Shown here: positions 11,501 through 24,200 of the stretch, in pieces
Layout: every line of letters begins with the position of its first letter
Numbering within the stretch: position 1 is the first letter of the stretch
Assembly (NCBI GenBank): GCA_904066235.2
Contig: CAJFCV020000002.1
Location: 5,146,001-5,210,000 of the forward strand
Length of the DNA: 64,000 nt
DNA from: Bursaphelenchus xylophilus
Taxonomy: Eukaryota; Nematoda; Chromadorea; Rhabditida; Aphelenchoididae
Reading direction: 5' to 3'
Notes under the pieces: generated by a model
Database searches by the model: none
Seen by the model: the letters and a program-made list of their open reading frames with translations, nothing else
Told to the model about the DNA's origin: nothing
Position numbers and translations under genes: made by a program

Positions 11501-14500
11501 GAAACTTATGAGCAAAATGTTTCGACGAAAGTGCTGACAAGTGCTGATGATGCCTTGGATGGATCAAAGAAGCTGTTCCACGAAGAGTTGACCAATCTTT
11601 TTGTTCATATGAGCTCTGTTCTTAAAGATGCGGCTTGCACTTATGCGTGGTTCTTCACTGGATTGATTGTGGGTTTAATTTTGATATTATTTTAATGTAA
11701 AATTAACATATAAAATAATTTGTTGTGTTTTTAGGTAAAGTCATGTGTGGAATATCTTTCCACATGGGATCGATTTATTCTCCCCAGAAAACTCCGATTC
11801 CGCCCAGAATTTTTGAATTCGTTGTCAGAAATGGTGACAATTCTAACAGAAGAGACGATCAGAAGAGCGTCGAAGAACATGATGCAGGCCAAGAACATCA
11901 ACAAAGCCCTCGCTGACTTTGTTTCCAACTGCTTCTGTTTGCTAGACAGAAGTTTTGCCATGAATTTGATCAAAACTTACAACAAAGTGATGATGGATAA
12001 CGTTTCTGAGTCCACGGATCCTCTGGAGACAACTTTAATGACTTTGAAGCTTTCATTTATGCAAATTATCTGTTCCCACGAGCATTTCATGATCTTAAAC
12101 TTGCCATTTGATGTTAATTTACCATCGAAATCGACTTTTTTCTCCTTGACTTTATCAAACTCAGCCTCAGGGCAGATTCCAAATTATATTCCACAGGCTC
12201 CCCCCAGTCCAAGTGGATCGTCCAGCCTCTCTAGTCATTCCATGTCCTATGAAAGTATCTCCCATCTCAGTTCGATGTACCGATCTCAGCATTACTTGTT
12301 GGCTGTATTTTTTGATGACATGTCTACAGTACTCTACTCTTCAAACACATTTTTACAGTCAAAGTGAGTGATTATTTTTGAGTTGATTTTTAGATATGAT
12401 TTTATTATATTGATGTTGTTTTAGAGTAATCCAGACATTATGTTCCCTCCTTCTGACCCATGAAATGGACGGCCGCTTGTCTCCACAGAATCAGAATCTC
12501 CAAAGCAAAGTAGCCGCCTTATATTTGCCCTTGATGAATGTTCTTTTGGATATAAAAAGGCTGCTTTTTGATCCATCCAAGAGAGAGATGATTACCATGA
12601 AAGAATCTAAAAGTCATCAAAAACTGACGTCATCTCTGGCCCTGGATAAGATACCAATTGAACATAATGCTGTAGCGGGTATACCGGAGTTGCTAAAACA
12701 GAATAAGAACTCAACTTTGTCTCAGGAGCATACAGTAAAGGTAAGGAGAATTTAATTTTTCTTTGGAAATTTGAGTATTTGATATATGGTTCTTTTTTTA
12801 GCTGCTGGTATGTTTTGGATGGGTGCTGAAGAACGTGGACTCCTCGATCCTCGTCCATTACCTCCAGCATCTCTCCATCCAACAAATGCAACTCTTCATC
12901 GAACTTCTTTCTCTCTGTGTCTCCAACTTTGAATACAAGAACAAAGAGATCCTCGAGAATAATATATTCAGGAAACCTTCTGCGCAATCGGAATCCGGAA
13001 CAGTTAATATAAAATGGAGGCAGCATAAATCTGATTCTTTTCCCAAATTTGGCGATGAAAAAGATGCAAGATCACTGGATGGGGAATATGATTTCTTATA
13101 CGAACGAGAGATTACATCGGAAATGACGTTGATTGTGTTAGATACGGTCAGAAAGGTGGTCAAAGTGGTCGAGAGCCCCGCTGCCGAGCACTTCTTGTTC
13201 TTGTTGCCAAAATTGATCCAACTTTTGGTAAGAAATATTATTTTAAGTCATCATTTTTTAACTTTTTTATTATTGTGATTTTAGATGCATCTACTGTCGT
13301 GTAGCCACACCAGCAACACCATCAGTGCCATCTTCAAAGTTCAACGAGCATTTGTCGCCCGATTTCCCCAACTTTTATTCGAACATCACTCCCAGTTATG
13401 TGCTGATTTATGCCTAAAATTATTACATCATCTTGCCTCCAAGTCACCAATTACGCGATCACAAGCTGCCGCCAGTCTCTATCTCCTGATGAGACAGAGT
13501 TTCGAAGGATTCCTCAATTTCCCGAAGGTGAAAATGCAAATTACAATGGCAATATCAACGTTGGTCTCAAGTACTGCTAGTTCGGGTGTCCATTTGAATG
13601 AAGATTATCTCAGAAGATCTCTAAAGACGTTATTAGGATATTTGAATCATGATTTACAATCAGGAAAGCCGCTGAAGGACACTTCTTTTGGAATTCAGGT
13701 AGGAATTGTCATGGATAATATAATGGAGATTGTAGGTACGAGATTTGGTCTTCAATTTGCACATGATTTTGACGGATACAGTCCAAATGAAGAACTATTC
13801 CAATGACTTTGAAATGCTCATCGATTTGATGTATCGAATTGCGAAAGGATATCAGCACAACCCAGATTTAAGGTAATGAAAATTGGATGGTTAGACAATT
13901 TTAGACTGACTTGGCTCATCAATGTAGCCAATCAGCATTCTGATCGAGGGAATCAAGCAGAAGCGGCCCAATGCATGCTGCACTGTGCAGCATTGGTTAA
14001 TGAGTACTTGTCGATGAAAGGAAAAGGACTTCCTGGAGGTGCATCTGAGTTCATGGCCTTGTCATCGAACATCGAAGAAGAGAGCGCCACTTCGGATGAC
14101 GTGATAAGTCCTGATGAAGAAGGAATCTGTGAGAGTTCCCATTTCACAGAAGCCGGATTCCTCCATTTGGTGGAGAAAACAATCGATTTCATGGAGCGGG
14201 CCAATATGTATGAGCATGTCCAGAAGCTTTATGAGGTGTGTAGCAATATTTTATGGTATTCGTCACAGTTAGCGTCTTTCAGAAAATGTGTTTTTAATAT
14301 CATATGTTTAGATCATGACCCCAGTAATTTCTCGTCTCTATTCCGTCCAAAAGATCGCTGCGGTCCATCTGAGAATTAGCGAGAATCTTAGCAAAATCGA
14401 AGAATCCAATCTGTACCAAGAAGAACAAGCCGACGCTTTTCTCTCGCCCTTGGCTGGAACCGATAAACGATGTTTTGGAACGTATTTTAGAGTCGGATTT

Positions 14501-15706
14501 TATGGTGAGAAGTTTGTGGATCTGAATGGAGAAGAGTTCATCTACAAAGAGCCCTCGATTACCAAACTGTCCGAGGTTTCTCATCGCCTCGAGCAGTTCT
14601 ACACTTCCCAATTTGGAATTGGAAATCTGGAAGTGATCAAAGATTCGAACGATGTGGATCTGAGAAGACTGGATGAATCCAAAGCCTATGTTCAAATCAC
14701 TTATGTGGAGCCCTACTTTGATATCTGGGAGAAGAGAAGAAGATCTACCCATCTAAAGAGGAATTATGATATCAATAGGTTCTGTTACGCAACTCCATTT
14801 ACTCGAGATGGAAAAGCACACGGAGAACTAAAGGATCAGTTCAAGAGGAAGACAGTACTCACTACTCAATCCAGTTTCCCTTACATGAAAACAAGAGTTA
14901 GAGTGATAGATCGAGAACAAAAAGTGTTAAGTCCAATTGAAGTTGCGATTGAGGATGTCCAAAAGAAAACAAGAGAGCTGAATGCAGCAACAAGCACGCA
15001 GCCAGCGGACCCAAAGATGCTTCAGATGGTCCTTCAGGGATGTATTGGAACTACTGTAAATCAAGGACCCATTCAAGTATATAATTATATATATTACACT
15101 AGCCAGTTACAGTAGCAGTTATATTGATGAGTAATTAGTCCATTAAGGGAGTACTTATCCAATTAGTAATGAGATTGCACTTGATTTATGGATATGATTG
15201 GTCGTTAATTTCAGCTAGCCAAAACCTTTTTATCGGATATAAAGATGAATGAGTTCGGGAAACCAGCAGACAAACTTCAACATAAGTTATTGCTCTGTTT
15301 CAAAGACTTTTCGAAAAAATGCAGCGACGCGCTTCAGAAGAACGAGACCCTGATCCAGTCAGATCAATTCGATTATCAAGTGAGTGATCAGGAACAAAGA
15401 CGAATTGTTTTCCCGTCGAGTCGAACTTTAGAGATCAACAATTACATTACATGCTTTGATAGGTTTCAAAAAACATGTGAAAAGCATATAGAGACATGGA
15501 TTTTTCAGAAGGAACTTCGAAGGAATTACGCCGACTTCACCACCAAGCTCACTCAAATCGTAATGGGACCAGTCTCGGCCGCAGAACTCACCCAAAAATG
15601 TCAGATGAACCCGCGAACCGACAAAACTCTGCCGGTCAATCTTCACACATTTACTGCTCAAGCGATCTCACTAGCTGGAGACGAGGGCCCAGTTAGTCTC
15701 GTCTAA
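8562..15706 (+). CDS. DOCK7: DOCK-C family (DOCK6/7/8, zizimin-related) guanine-nucleotide exchange factor
   Basis: Activates Rac/Cdc42-type GTPases through its C-terminal DHR2 domain; DHR1 binds membrane phosphoinositides. The roughly 2,000-residue product, in about 20 exons, is collinear with vertebrate DOCK7. The N-terminus has [15 protein letters not shown]; the DUF3398-like block has [22 protein letters not shown]1 starts [21 protein letters not shown] and includes FFGKSSGPK; then [15 protein letters not shown] and [14 protein letters not shown] motifs. DHR2 contains SFGIQV...[87 protein letters not shown] and [16 protein letters not shown]. The last exon begins at 15509 ([10 protein letters not shown]). 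The start follows TTTGCAG, a likely trans-splice site. A possible in-phase upstream exon lies at 8398-8454. The tail after the DHR2 end is unusually long. Confidence 0.92.
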
Positions 15707-15972
15707 TATTAGCCTTATTTTGCATAATTTATTGCATTAATCATACTTTTTCATGATTTTGTTTCCTGCTGGTACTACTACAATATTTTCTAACATAACA
15801 TGTTTGCTAACGCTGTAAATTTTTTGTTTACTGTAAATATTTATTAAAGAGAGTTCCCTTTTTTTGGCTTTTCCATTTTTTCCATCTCGAGGGTCAGCTG
15901 GCGCGACCTGTTCCCTCCCTTTCCCCCGCTGATACCATTAAAGAGATAGCCAGAGGGCCTTTCGGAGCCGCC

Positions 15973-17264
15973 ATGGACTCACGCTTAAGTCCATTTTATT
16001 ACCCTAAATTTAGTTTGGATGCTCCCAGATATCCTACAGACTCATTTCTAGGCAGATATTTGAATTTTGTGGACTTGATTGACCCGAGAACCCTGTTCGC
16101 ATCAAGTGTAAGGTCAAAAAATTATTTGCTTTACGGAAACCAAAGACCAGAGAGATTCTAATTTTTTCTAAAAATTAATGACCGAAGTTTTTGATTAATG
16201 TTAAAAATATCGTTTTATAGAAGAGACTTGAGGACGCCAAAAGATTACTGGAAGATTACAAACAAGGAAAGGCCTCGGATGTCCCGGATAAGGAGCTATG
16301 GCAAGCATCAAAGCTGGTTGCCTCCACTTTTCATCCGGATACGGGGGAGAAGATCCTGCCGCCCTTCCGGATGAGTGGATACGTACCTTTTGGATGGATT
16401 ACGGTAAAAACGAATAATAAAAGAAATAAATAACAGTCATAGGTGACTGGAATGCTGCTTCCCAATCCTTCATGGGGCTCAATTCTCTTCTGGCAATGGG
16501 CCAATCAATCGCACAATGCCTGTGTGAATTATGCCAACCGAAATGCTTCTAATGTAAGGAAAAAAATATTACAAAAGCTTTCGATCAACCAGTTTTCAAT
16601 GGACAAAATAACGTATTTTAGCCTCAACCGTTTGCCGTTTATGGGAAAGCCTACCTAGCAGCGGTCGGAGCGGCTATGTCAATCTCAGCGACATTAACTT
16701 ATGTCATCAGATCGTTCAAAAACCTAACCACTACTCAAAGGTTAATAATTCAACGGTTTGTCCCATTACCGGCGACCTCCTTGGCATCTACATTAAACGT
16801 TTTATGCATGAGGATGCCGGAAATCCAAAAAGGAATCGACGTTATGGATGCTGATGGTAATGTAATTGGAGTCTCTAGAGAAGCTGCCAAAAAGGTATTA
16901 CAAAAAACATTTTTATGCGGATTTAGGCGGTAAAAGAGACGGCCATGACCCGAGCGTTCCTCCCCATTCCACTCCTTCTTCTACCTCCTTGTATCATGCC
17001 TTTTATCGAAAAGTAAGCCATGTGTTGTTTGTATAACATCAAAATCATTGTACAACCATCACTTCCAGATATAAATTTGTTCAAAAAAGTGCTGGCCGAC
17101 ACCTATTTGTCAATGCAGTCGTGTGCACGCTCAGTTTTGGATTCAGTTTACCGATCGCATTGGCCCTCTTCCCCCAGACATCAACCATAAGCAGAGATCA
17201 AGTGGAACCACATATCCAGGAGAAGACCCAACAACAAACTCTTTACTTTAATAAGGGACTGTAA
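15973..17264 (+). CDS. sfxn-5: Sideroflexin-5 (mitochondrial SFXN family transporter)
   Basis: Sideroflexins are inner-mitochondrial-membrane carriers; SFXN1/3 import serine, while SFXN5 has been linked to citrate or serine. About 330 residues in six exons. Family marks: [47 protein letters not shown], then [27 protein letters not shown] over exons 3-4, [30 protein letters not shown], and a C-terminal [15 protein letters not shown] plus [14 protein letters not shown] membrane segments. It ends YFNKGL, as human SFXN5 ends YNKGL, which supports the SFXN5 subgroup. The ATG lies in GCCGCCATGG. It is 267 bp downstream of the DOCK stop on the same strand, so an operon is possible but unproven. Confidence 0.92.
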
Positions 17265-17329
17265 AAAATACTTAAAGAGATAGATATACCAACAATGCAG
17301 ATCATCCGAAAATAAATAACAATGGTTCT

Positions 17330-18282
17330 TCATTGAACCTCCACCTCTCCGTTTTGACCATTCTGGAGTTCATTGAGGGGCTGAACGTCTTCTTCTGTGT
17401 CCATATCTTCCTCCTCTTCTTGTCCATCGGGTTTACTCGGATTGCTACCATTGTTTTCTTGACCAAACCTAGAGACGAAACACATGTCAAAATAAAAATG
17501 AACTTACTGTGAGGGATCAGGCACTTTTCCGTGCTGCAACAAACTCTGCAGATGCTCAACTTCTGCTAACGTTTTTGCGTTCTGAATCGCCTGCCTGATC
17601 TTTTCTTGCTCTTCATCTGTCCTATTACTCTCAACGGGCTGAGCTCTAACTGGTTCGTTCTCATTTGGTAATGGCTGGGATTTCTTAACAAGTTGTTCTC
17701 GCAACTTCTTCCCTTCAGCTCCCTTGAACAATTGAAGAGCAGCTTGTCGTTCCTTAACCACAATATTATAATAGATCTTTAACTTACCGCCAATTTGATT
17801 CTTTTAAAATCAAGAACACGGACTGATCTCAGCTTGTATATCACATAGGCTCTGTAATGAGGTTTGTGTGTCAACGGATTCCCCATCAGAGTTAAATACT
17901 CAAGTTTCTTGCATTTCGCTAGAGGTTCAATATCTCCAAGCTCAGCTAAATTGTTGTTGGTCAAAGCCAAGGTATTCAAATTAGGGAGTTTCTCATGGAG
18001 ATCCTTCTGAATATACCTAAAGACAGGAATAGGTAAAAGATGAAGGACTTACTGAATCCTATTGTTGTGAAGAAGCAATGACTCTAGACGTTTGAGGAAA
18101 GGAAAATTCTCCAACTTCCGGATGTTGTTATCCGTAAGATCAATAACATCGTACTGATTTCGAGTGGCCCCAAAATTCTCTATTGCAGGAATCTGTAGGT
18201 CCCTCAGGTTCAATTCCCTCTGTTTGACGGCATTCACATATTGGAAAGCATCGTGTATCAGCTCCGCGGATAGACGAACCAT
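17330..18282 (-). CDS. mog-2: U2 snRNP protein A' (SNRPA1; C. elegans MOG-2)
   Basis: Core U2 snRNP protein that binds stem-loop IV of U2 RNA together with B''. It acts in branch-site recognition and, in C. elegans, in the germline sperm/oocyte decision. Four exons, about 255 residues. Starts MVRLSAELIHDAFQYVNAVKQRELNLRDLQIP; leucine-rich repeats follow (YDVIDLTDNNIRKLENFP, LESLLLHNNRI, LNTLALTNNNL, LEYLTLMGNPLT), capped by HKPHYRAYVIYKLRSVRVLDF, the family hallmark. The tail is charged (KIRQAIQNAKTLAEVEHLQ) and ends in an acidic EEEED stretch and NGEVEVQ. Stop at 17332-17330, converging on sfxn-5 with 65 bp between stops. Confidence 0.95.
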
Positions 18283-18805
18283 CTGAAAATACGGGAATCC
18301 CCCTGTTATTACAAGTACGGTATTTCAAAGATAAATAACTTATTTCTAAACAGACAAAAATTGATATTCAAATCACAGGTAAAATAACAATGAAAAATGC
18401 AGCAACCTTTATCACTAAAAAATACAATTGAAACCCGAAATTTTTACTGGTAAAAATTACAGAGAAAAAAACCGAAACTGGGCGCAATATAAAATTATAT
18501 AACAATTGGAACTAACTTTTTTGCACATTTAGTCCGCTTTTTTCTTCATTTCTCTGGCGCTGTTTGTTATTTTGAGTTTCGCCACGAAAACAAACACTGG
18601 CATAACGTGCAAAAAACTGATAATGTCTCACAACCAAAGTAATTGGTTGGTCAATCTTACCCCTAACATTTTCGTGTGCCGAGGTCATCTATCAAATACC
18701 TGCATTCAGCTAACTAAACGAATTAATACAACAACTGAAGTTTTTTCTTTATACACAGTGATACCCGTAACAGCTAAAAGATAAATAATGACAAAGCGAG
18801 TTAAT
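18283..18805. promoter_or_regulatory. Intergenic region upstream of mog-2 and downstream of TMEM222
   Basis: AT-rich, about 520 bp. It must hold the 3' end of the TMEM222 mRNA and the promoter or trans-splice region of mog-2. No RNA gene or repeat seen. Confidence 0.35.
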
Positions 18806-19392
18806 TTACAGAAGTCCGAAGATGAGTAAGACGACGAACGCGGTGCATATAATGGTCGGAAGGAATTGTTTTAGCCATCCTGATACCCTAAACAGCAAAG
18901 ATAACATAACAAAAGATTTTAGCTTACCCAATTCGCTTCCCTTTGAAAAATACCCAGAAGCAAAGCCAGACCATGTTGTAGCTTGACTTTCCGTTATAAT
19001 TCATCAAATTCAAGGCTAATGCAGTATGGGAATGACAATTATCGCAGAACAGGTTGTGCTAAAATTGAAAAAAAAAAATAAATAAAAAACTCCAACTAAC
19101 TTACAAAATGACCTTTATATTCATCTGATGCCCGGTAAACGGCATCATCAAAGGCAGTAACGCCTCCTTCAACCTTTGCTGGATCAAGTTGTACGTAACA
19201 AGTGGGCCATCCAAATCCCATATCATCCTCGCTCACATAATAACTTCCAGCAAAGTCTCTTATGATTCCTCGAGAATCGGCAATGCCCATATGGCCAATG
19301 AAGGGGAAGAACCAGGTGATCATGGGTATCGGGGTCCATACTATGCAGTAAGGGAATCGATGATCTCGAGGGGACACCGTCTCAACCGACAT
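18806..19392 (-). CDS. TMEM222: TMEM222 (DUF778) family membrane protein
   Basis: Conserved eukaryotic membrane protein of poorly known function. Three exons give about 170 residues. Signature stretches: PYCIVWTPIPMITWFFPFIGHMGI, ADSRGIIRDFAGSYYVSEDDMGFG-PTCYVQL, FDDAVYRASDEYKGHFHNLFCDNCHSHTALALNLMNY, and a C-terminal tail with two hydrophobic segments (VWLCFWVFFKGK, FLPTIICTAFVVLLIFGLL). The paired His/Cys motif HNLFCDNCHSH is the most conserved part of the family. The ATG lies 7 bp from a perfect 17-bp inverted repeat, and 137 bp downstream of the NDUFA11-like stop, so it may be a downstream operon gene. Confidence 0.88.
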
Positions 19393-19398
19393 ACTTAT

Positions 19399-19439
19399 TT
19401 ACTATGGTAATTAATCAACAACATTAATTACCATAGTAA
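19399..19439. repeat. Perfect 17-bp inverted repeat (hairpin) with 7-base loop
   Basis: Left arm 19399-19415 (TTACTATGGTAATTAAT) is the exact reverse complement of 19423-19439, with loop CAACAAC between. Located 7 bp 5' of the TMEM222 ATG on its coding strand, in an intercistronic space. Confidence 0.9.
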
Positions 19440-19451
19440 TTTCCGATAGCT

Positions 19452-19467
19452 ACTCGTTATAACGAGT
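19452..19467. repeat. Perfect 16-bp palindrome
   Basis: ACTCGTTATAACGAGT equals its own reverse complement. It lies 12 bp beyond the 17-bp hairpin. It could be a symmetrical transcription-factor site or part of a small inverted-repeat element. Confidence 0.85.
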
Positions 19468-19528
19468 CATTTCAGCTAAATACGAATTCAGAATGTACTA
19501 ATTTATATTCCTTCCAAAACATCCTAGA

Positions 19529-20758
19529 TCAATACGGAGTATGACTGATTCCAATATGGCCACCGATATTGTGGGCTTCGTGTTGTTTGGCTCCCGTTCC
19601 CCAAATTCCACCGTAAGACGGGTTTCGGGCAGGACCGGCAATTCCATATCGAGTGACTCGGTTGTAATGCCAGGCTTGGCCAAACGTCAAAAGAGGAAGA
19701 GAGAGAATAATTCCAGGCCCCCAAGCGCCTTCTAAAAATGGTGTATTAATCGGTAGTATTAAACGAAAGGTCTAAAATAATATAATTGCTTACTGATGGT
19801 TGACAAGCAGATACTGGTGAAAACAGCCGCATTTACATGATTCCAAACATCATCTGTATTTCTCAGCACCGCTGAAGTGCAAATAGCGCTACCATAAGCA
19901 AAAGCCAATGCGCATGGGACGGGAAGACTCTTCAGATACAACTTTCCAATTTCTTTGAAACGAATGTACTCCAAACTTTTGTCCTCCACCTTTCTCCACT
20001 TCATTCCGGCGTAAAAGAGAGCTAATAGCAGAATACGATAATTGTACAATTAACTCACTTCCCAAGGCGGTGTACTTGACAAGAGCAGCTCCCTTTTCAA
20101 AACATCCTTCATTCATCGGCTTGTCAAAGAATCGAGGTCCCCAAGTAAGCCACGACTTTGGCCACATTACTACTCCCTCAAAGCCAAGGAAATTCTTCGG
20201 TGTGTAACTGAGAGCACTCAAGCCTGGAGATACTGCAATTCCAGGATGTTCAGGGCTCAGATTGTACTTCTCGGCAATCTGTTTGTATTGCGCCGAACTC
20301 TTCATTACTTGTTCTTGAAATTTGAATTGATTAATTGGAGTATCTCCCTTTTTCGCCATGTCTGGATAAAACTTGGTGTCCAGGCCGTGAAGGTTGGCCA
20401 ATGATGTTCCATCCTTCACTTTTGGGTCATACCTAAAATAATATAAACCCTATCGTCATTTTCTTTCAAGGCATCGAAATAAAGAAAACATGAAACGAAA
20501 CCTCATACCAATCTCTATGATGTTCTCGAATTGGCTCATGAACAGGAACCCATTTCCTGTTAATTTCATCCTCCACATGAAAGCCAAGTTCATTCCACCA
20601 ATCAAGTCGGCCCTTGCTAAAACACAGTAATTAAAAAAAGTTCATAAAAGCAAAATACGAACAAAACGGACTTACTATTCCCGACCAGTATAACGGCCAA
20701 TCCACGGTGGTAGTTGTGGGTTGTAGACTGGTCTTAAAGGTTCATCATCGTGCCCCAT
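19529..20758 (-). CDS. NDUFA11/B14.7-like complex I membrane subunit with a long N-terminal extension
   Basis: Five exons, about 330 residues. Starts MGHDDEPLRPVYNPQLPPWIGRY after a CTAG|ATG acceptor. The N-terminal 180 residues are hydrophilic (RLDWWNELGFHVEDEINRK, EHHRDWYEYDPKV, EHPGIAVSPGLSALSYTPKNF). The rest has a four-helix Tim17-like layout: FEKGAALVKYTALGTLFYAGMKW, SLPVPCALAFAYGSAICTSAV, NHVNAAVFTSICLSTIKGAWG and IILSLPLLTFGQAWHYNRV. It ends in a Gly/His-rich tail. The middle (ICTSAVLRN-DDVWNHVNAAV) resembles mammalian NDUFA11, a complex I subunit of the Tim17/22/23 fold of about 140 residues. The extension would then be lineage-specific. The call is by fold and weak similarity; another Tim17-family protein is possible. 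Confidence 0.5.
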
Positions 20759-21223
20759 CTAGACCGAAAATAAAAAGTAAAATAAAAAAATTGAAAATAA
20801 TCAAAAATGGAATAAACAAAAACTTCTAAGCCTCTATCTTATACTTTCCACGGGCCAAAAGAAAAATAAAAAGAATAAAATGTGACAGTTTATACGAAAA
20901 TCTGCAGCTCGCGCCCGAGAAACCGTTTTTTTTGTAACGAGTTTCTAAAATTGATTGCAAGTCAATAGTTGAGGTGGATTTGTCAGTAATATTATCTTGT
21001 CCAGTCGAACTGCCATTTGGCTAACTTATGGTCCCGAGCTTTAATTGTCCCATTTCTCTCATGTGATCTTTCTTTTCTTTTGAGGGCGATTCTTCATATT
21101 GATAGTTTGTGAACTATTTCAGGTCACACGGACTTAGATTTTGCTGACTTTGAGTATGACCTTTGCTTTTTTCGCGAATGCTAACGTTGTGACTTCAAAT
21201 TTAAAAATCCAATATTGTTTTAG
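20759..21223. promoter_or_regulatory. Divergent promoter region between the NDUFA11-like gene and ufd-2
   Basis: About 465 bp of AT-rich sequence between divergent starts, both flanked by AG acceptors suited to trans-splicing. No other element recognised. Confidence 0.4.
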
Positions 21224-24200
21224 ATGCCTGGAGAAGAACCGATGGACACTTCTTCAGGCAAATGCCTGCCGAATATGACTCCAGAGATGTCTGCCAGGTT
21301 TGTGAAGGAGGCTTTGAGCCAATTTGATGTAGACGAGCAAGTTAATTTGGGTGGAAGACTGTCTTCGCTGCTGGCCAGAACTGTTGGAGTAGCTATTGAA
21401 GTTGGATGCGAGATTGCCCCTGAAATGACCTCCAATCTCGAAGTTATACGTAAACTTCGAAATCAAGTCGATCTGCTTCAGTTCGATCTGCTAAACGAGT
21501 CTGGTGCGTTGTCTTTAATTTTTGTTATACATGAGGTTTAGACGAATTGGAGATTTTCTTGGATGAACTGTTAACGGAATGTTTTTCTAATCTCCACATG
21601 GAATGGAGAGAAGTCCCTAAGCCATCTTATGGAGATATTTACGGCTATGAACCCTTTGATATTGTAAATAACGTTCACTCCGGTCATCTAATCAAGTATA
21701 TTATCCGGGTTTTCACTCATATCCAAAACGAGTTGGCCAGAAATGATATTGACGAAGGGTCCGAGAAATTGCTGAAGTGCCTTCAAGACAGATTGTTCTA
21801 TAATTATCTGCAAGAATTGAGAGGATTCTCCGTTCAAGGAGACGATGTGAAGATGACTTCGACTGCTCTTTGCCTGGTTTTGCTTCAAGATTTCCCGCAG
21901 AACTTCTTAATCAACTTCCTTATTTATTGTTTACATCAAGACACAAATGGAGATGCTGTGAAAACTGTTAGTTTGTAATATTTTATCTTATTCTTTCCAT
22001 TTTCAGGTGTTTAATCCAATACTAGATCTACTTTATATCTGTGCCAGCATGTTGAATATAACCGATGCCGATCAAGTGATCCTGGCTCCTTACACTGTGT
22101 TAAATACTCTGCTTTCAATCAAAATTGGTGCCAAACGTCCCATTTGTGATCTTCTTTGTTCCCGTCCCGATTTTAACGTAGATGGAAAGCTCTCGGGGCG
22201 TCAATTTGCTCGATTAACTTACCTTGGAGCCTTCATCGACTTCTCTGTTACCCCTGTAAACGTGGATCTTGATGTAAGATTATCTTAAATGTTGTATTTG
22301 TTTTGGTTTAGGCATCTGTAAGTTTAAGCGGGCTGGCTCCCTTGGTTAATGTCACCCACAACGAAGAGAGTCGATTTATGTATTATATGGGATATCAAAT
22401 GAAGATCAGCTCGGTTAGAGTAAGTTAAAGTTTCATTTGTGGATTTTGTTTTTAGAAAGAGCTCCAAACGATGTTCCATGTACTACTTGTGAATGCGAGT
22501 ACCAGAGAGAAGGCCCTAGCATATATTGGGCGGCTTTTAGTCACAAATTCTGGAAAAACCATGATTCAGGTAAGCCTCCTGTGTCTTTATTTTGTATTTT
22601 TTATTTTAGTCGAGCGCGCAAAACAATGTTGATGATGGATTTATGCTCAATTTTCTTTCGGTAATGTTATTTTTGTCGGAGAAGGTGACTTTGGACAAGA
22701 TAAATAACCATTACATCTTCCATCCCAAGTGTCGACTTGATATGAGAGAGGAGACTCGATTTAAACATAATCTTAAAGAAGTCGAGGAATTTGTCAGCGA
22801 ACTCACTCTGAAAGATGATGATGTCAAATTCCCCACCGAATGTTTCTTCTTGACAATGCAATGTGTTAGACTTGGTCTGAATGCATCAATCGAGTCGTTT
22901 AAACATATGAAAAGGACTTGTGGAGAACTGAAGTCAGCTGTAAAGGAGTTGGAAGAGCAATCAGAGCAAGCTTCAAGTCTCCCTGGAGCCGCGATTGTGC
23001 AAAGTAGAATAAAAATGAGATTGAATCAACTCAAAAGTATCTGCAAGGTGAGAAATGTTAAGTAAGATTACGGTTTTGTCTCTAGAAAGCTAGTCTGACC
23101 TTATCTTCGTTGGAATGTTTGCTGACGGATGTTGGATTTATGGATCGGTGCATGGATTACGCAAAGAAACAAATGCAATTCCTGTTGAGATTGGTAAATC
23201 CGAATGAGTAAGTTATAGGATTTGTAGTAAATTGATTTTGAGTTTAGTCCGATCATTTCGGAAATCCCAGCACTTCCTCCAAAGTTATTTGGGATGATGC
23301 CCGAGTTCATGTTGGAGTCCGTTCTCGACCTCCTGATATTTCTGTTGAAGTGAGTGATTGATTTTATTCTTCGTATTTGCCTTATTGCTTGATGGTTAAT
23401 ATTCTAATCAAAATGTTTCAGAACAAACTCCCAGTCCGTTCAAAAAATTCCGACCGACCTAGTCCAGAGTCTCCTGATTTTTGTGTGCAATGCCCAGTTC
23501 TTCAACAACCCCTTCTTAACTGCCAAGATAATCGACGTTTTCTTCTTGCTCTGCCCTACCTATAACCCCAATTTGTATAGTCTGTTCAGAGGCGCTGTCC
23601 ATCATCCGTATGCTATGGATAATTTGTATCCCCGACTTGTCAAGTTCTACTCCGATGTGGAATCCACTGGATCGAGTACGGAATTCTATGACAAGTTCAA
23701 TATCAGGAGGTCGATTCAAGTAATCTTTAGAGAATTATGGGAGGACGTCACGTATAGAGGGAGAATGATTGATTATGCGAGGTAAGTTGTATTTTATAAG
23801 ATGTTTATGTTGTTTAGACGGTGCTCAACTGACTTTGTCCGGTTTATCAACATGATTATCAATGATGGAACCTTCTTGATGGACGAGTCTCTTGGAGGAT
23901 TGAAGAGAATCCATGAAGTTGAATCCTTAATCGCTGATCAAGAACGTTTCCTTGCGTTGAGCGAAGAAGAACGGCAACAAAAGATGAGTATTCTGAACGA
24001 GGCATCGAGATCTGTCCGGTCCTGGATGATCCTAGGGAATGAAACCATGGATATGTTGGATTATTTGTCTAAGGATTCCCCGCAGACTTTCTATGAGAAC
24101 ACTTTGGGAGATCGCTTGGCTTCTATGCTCAATTACAATATGATCCAACTTTGTGGCCCTAAATGCACGGAGCTAAAAGTTAATGATCCATTGAAGAGAT

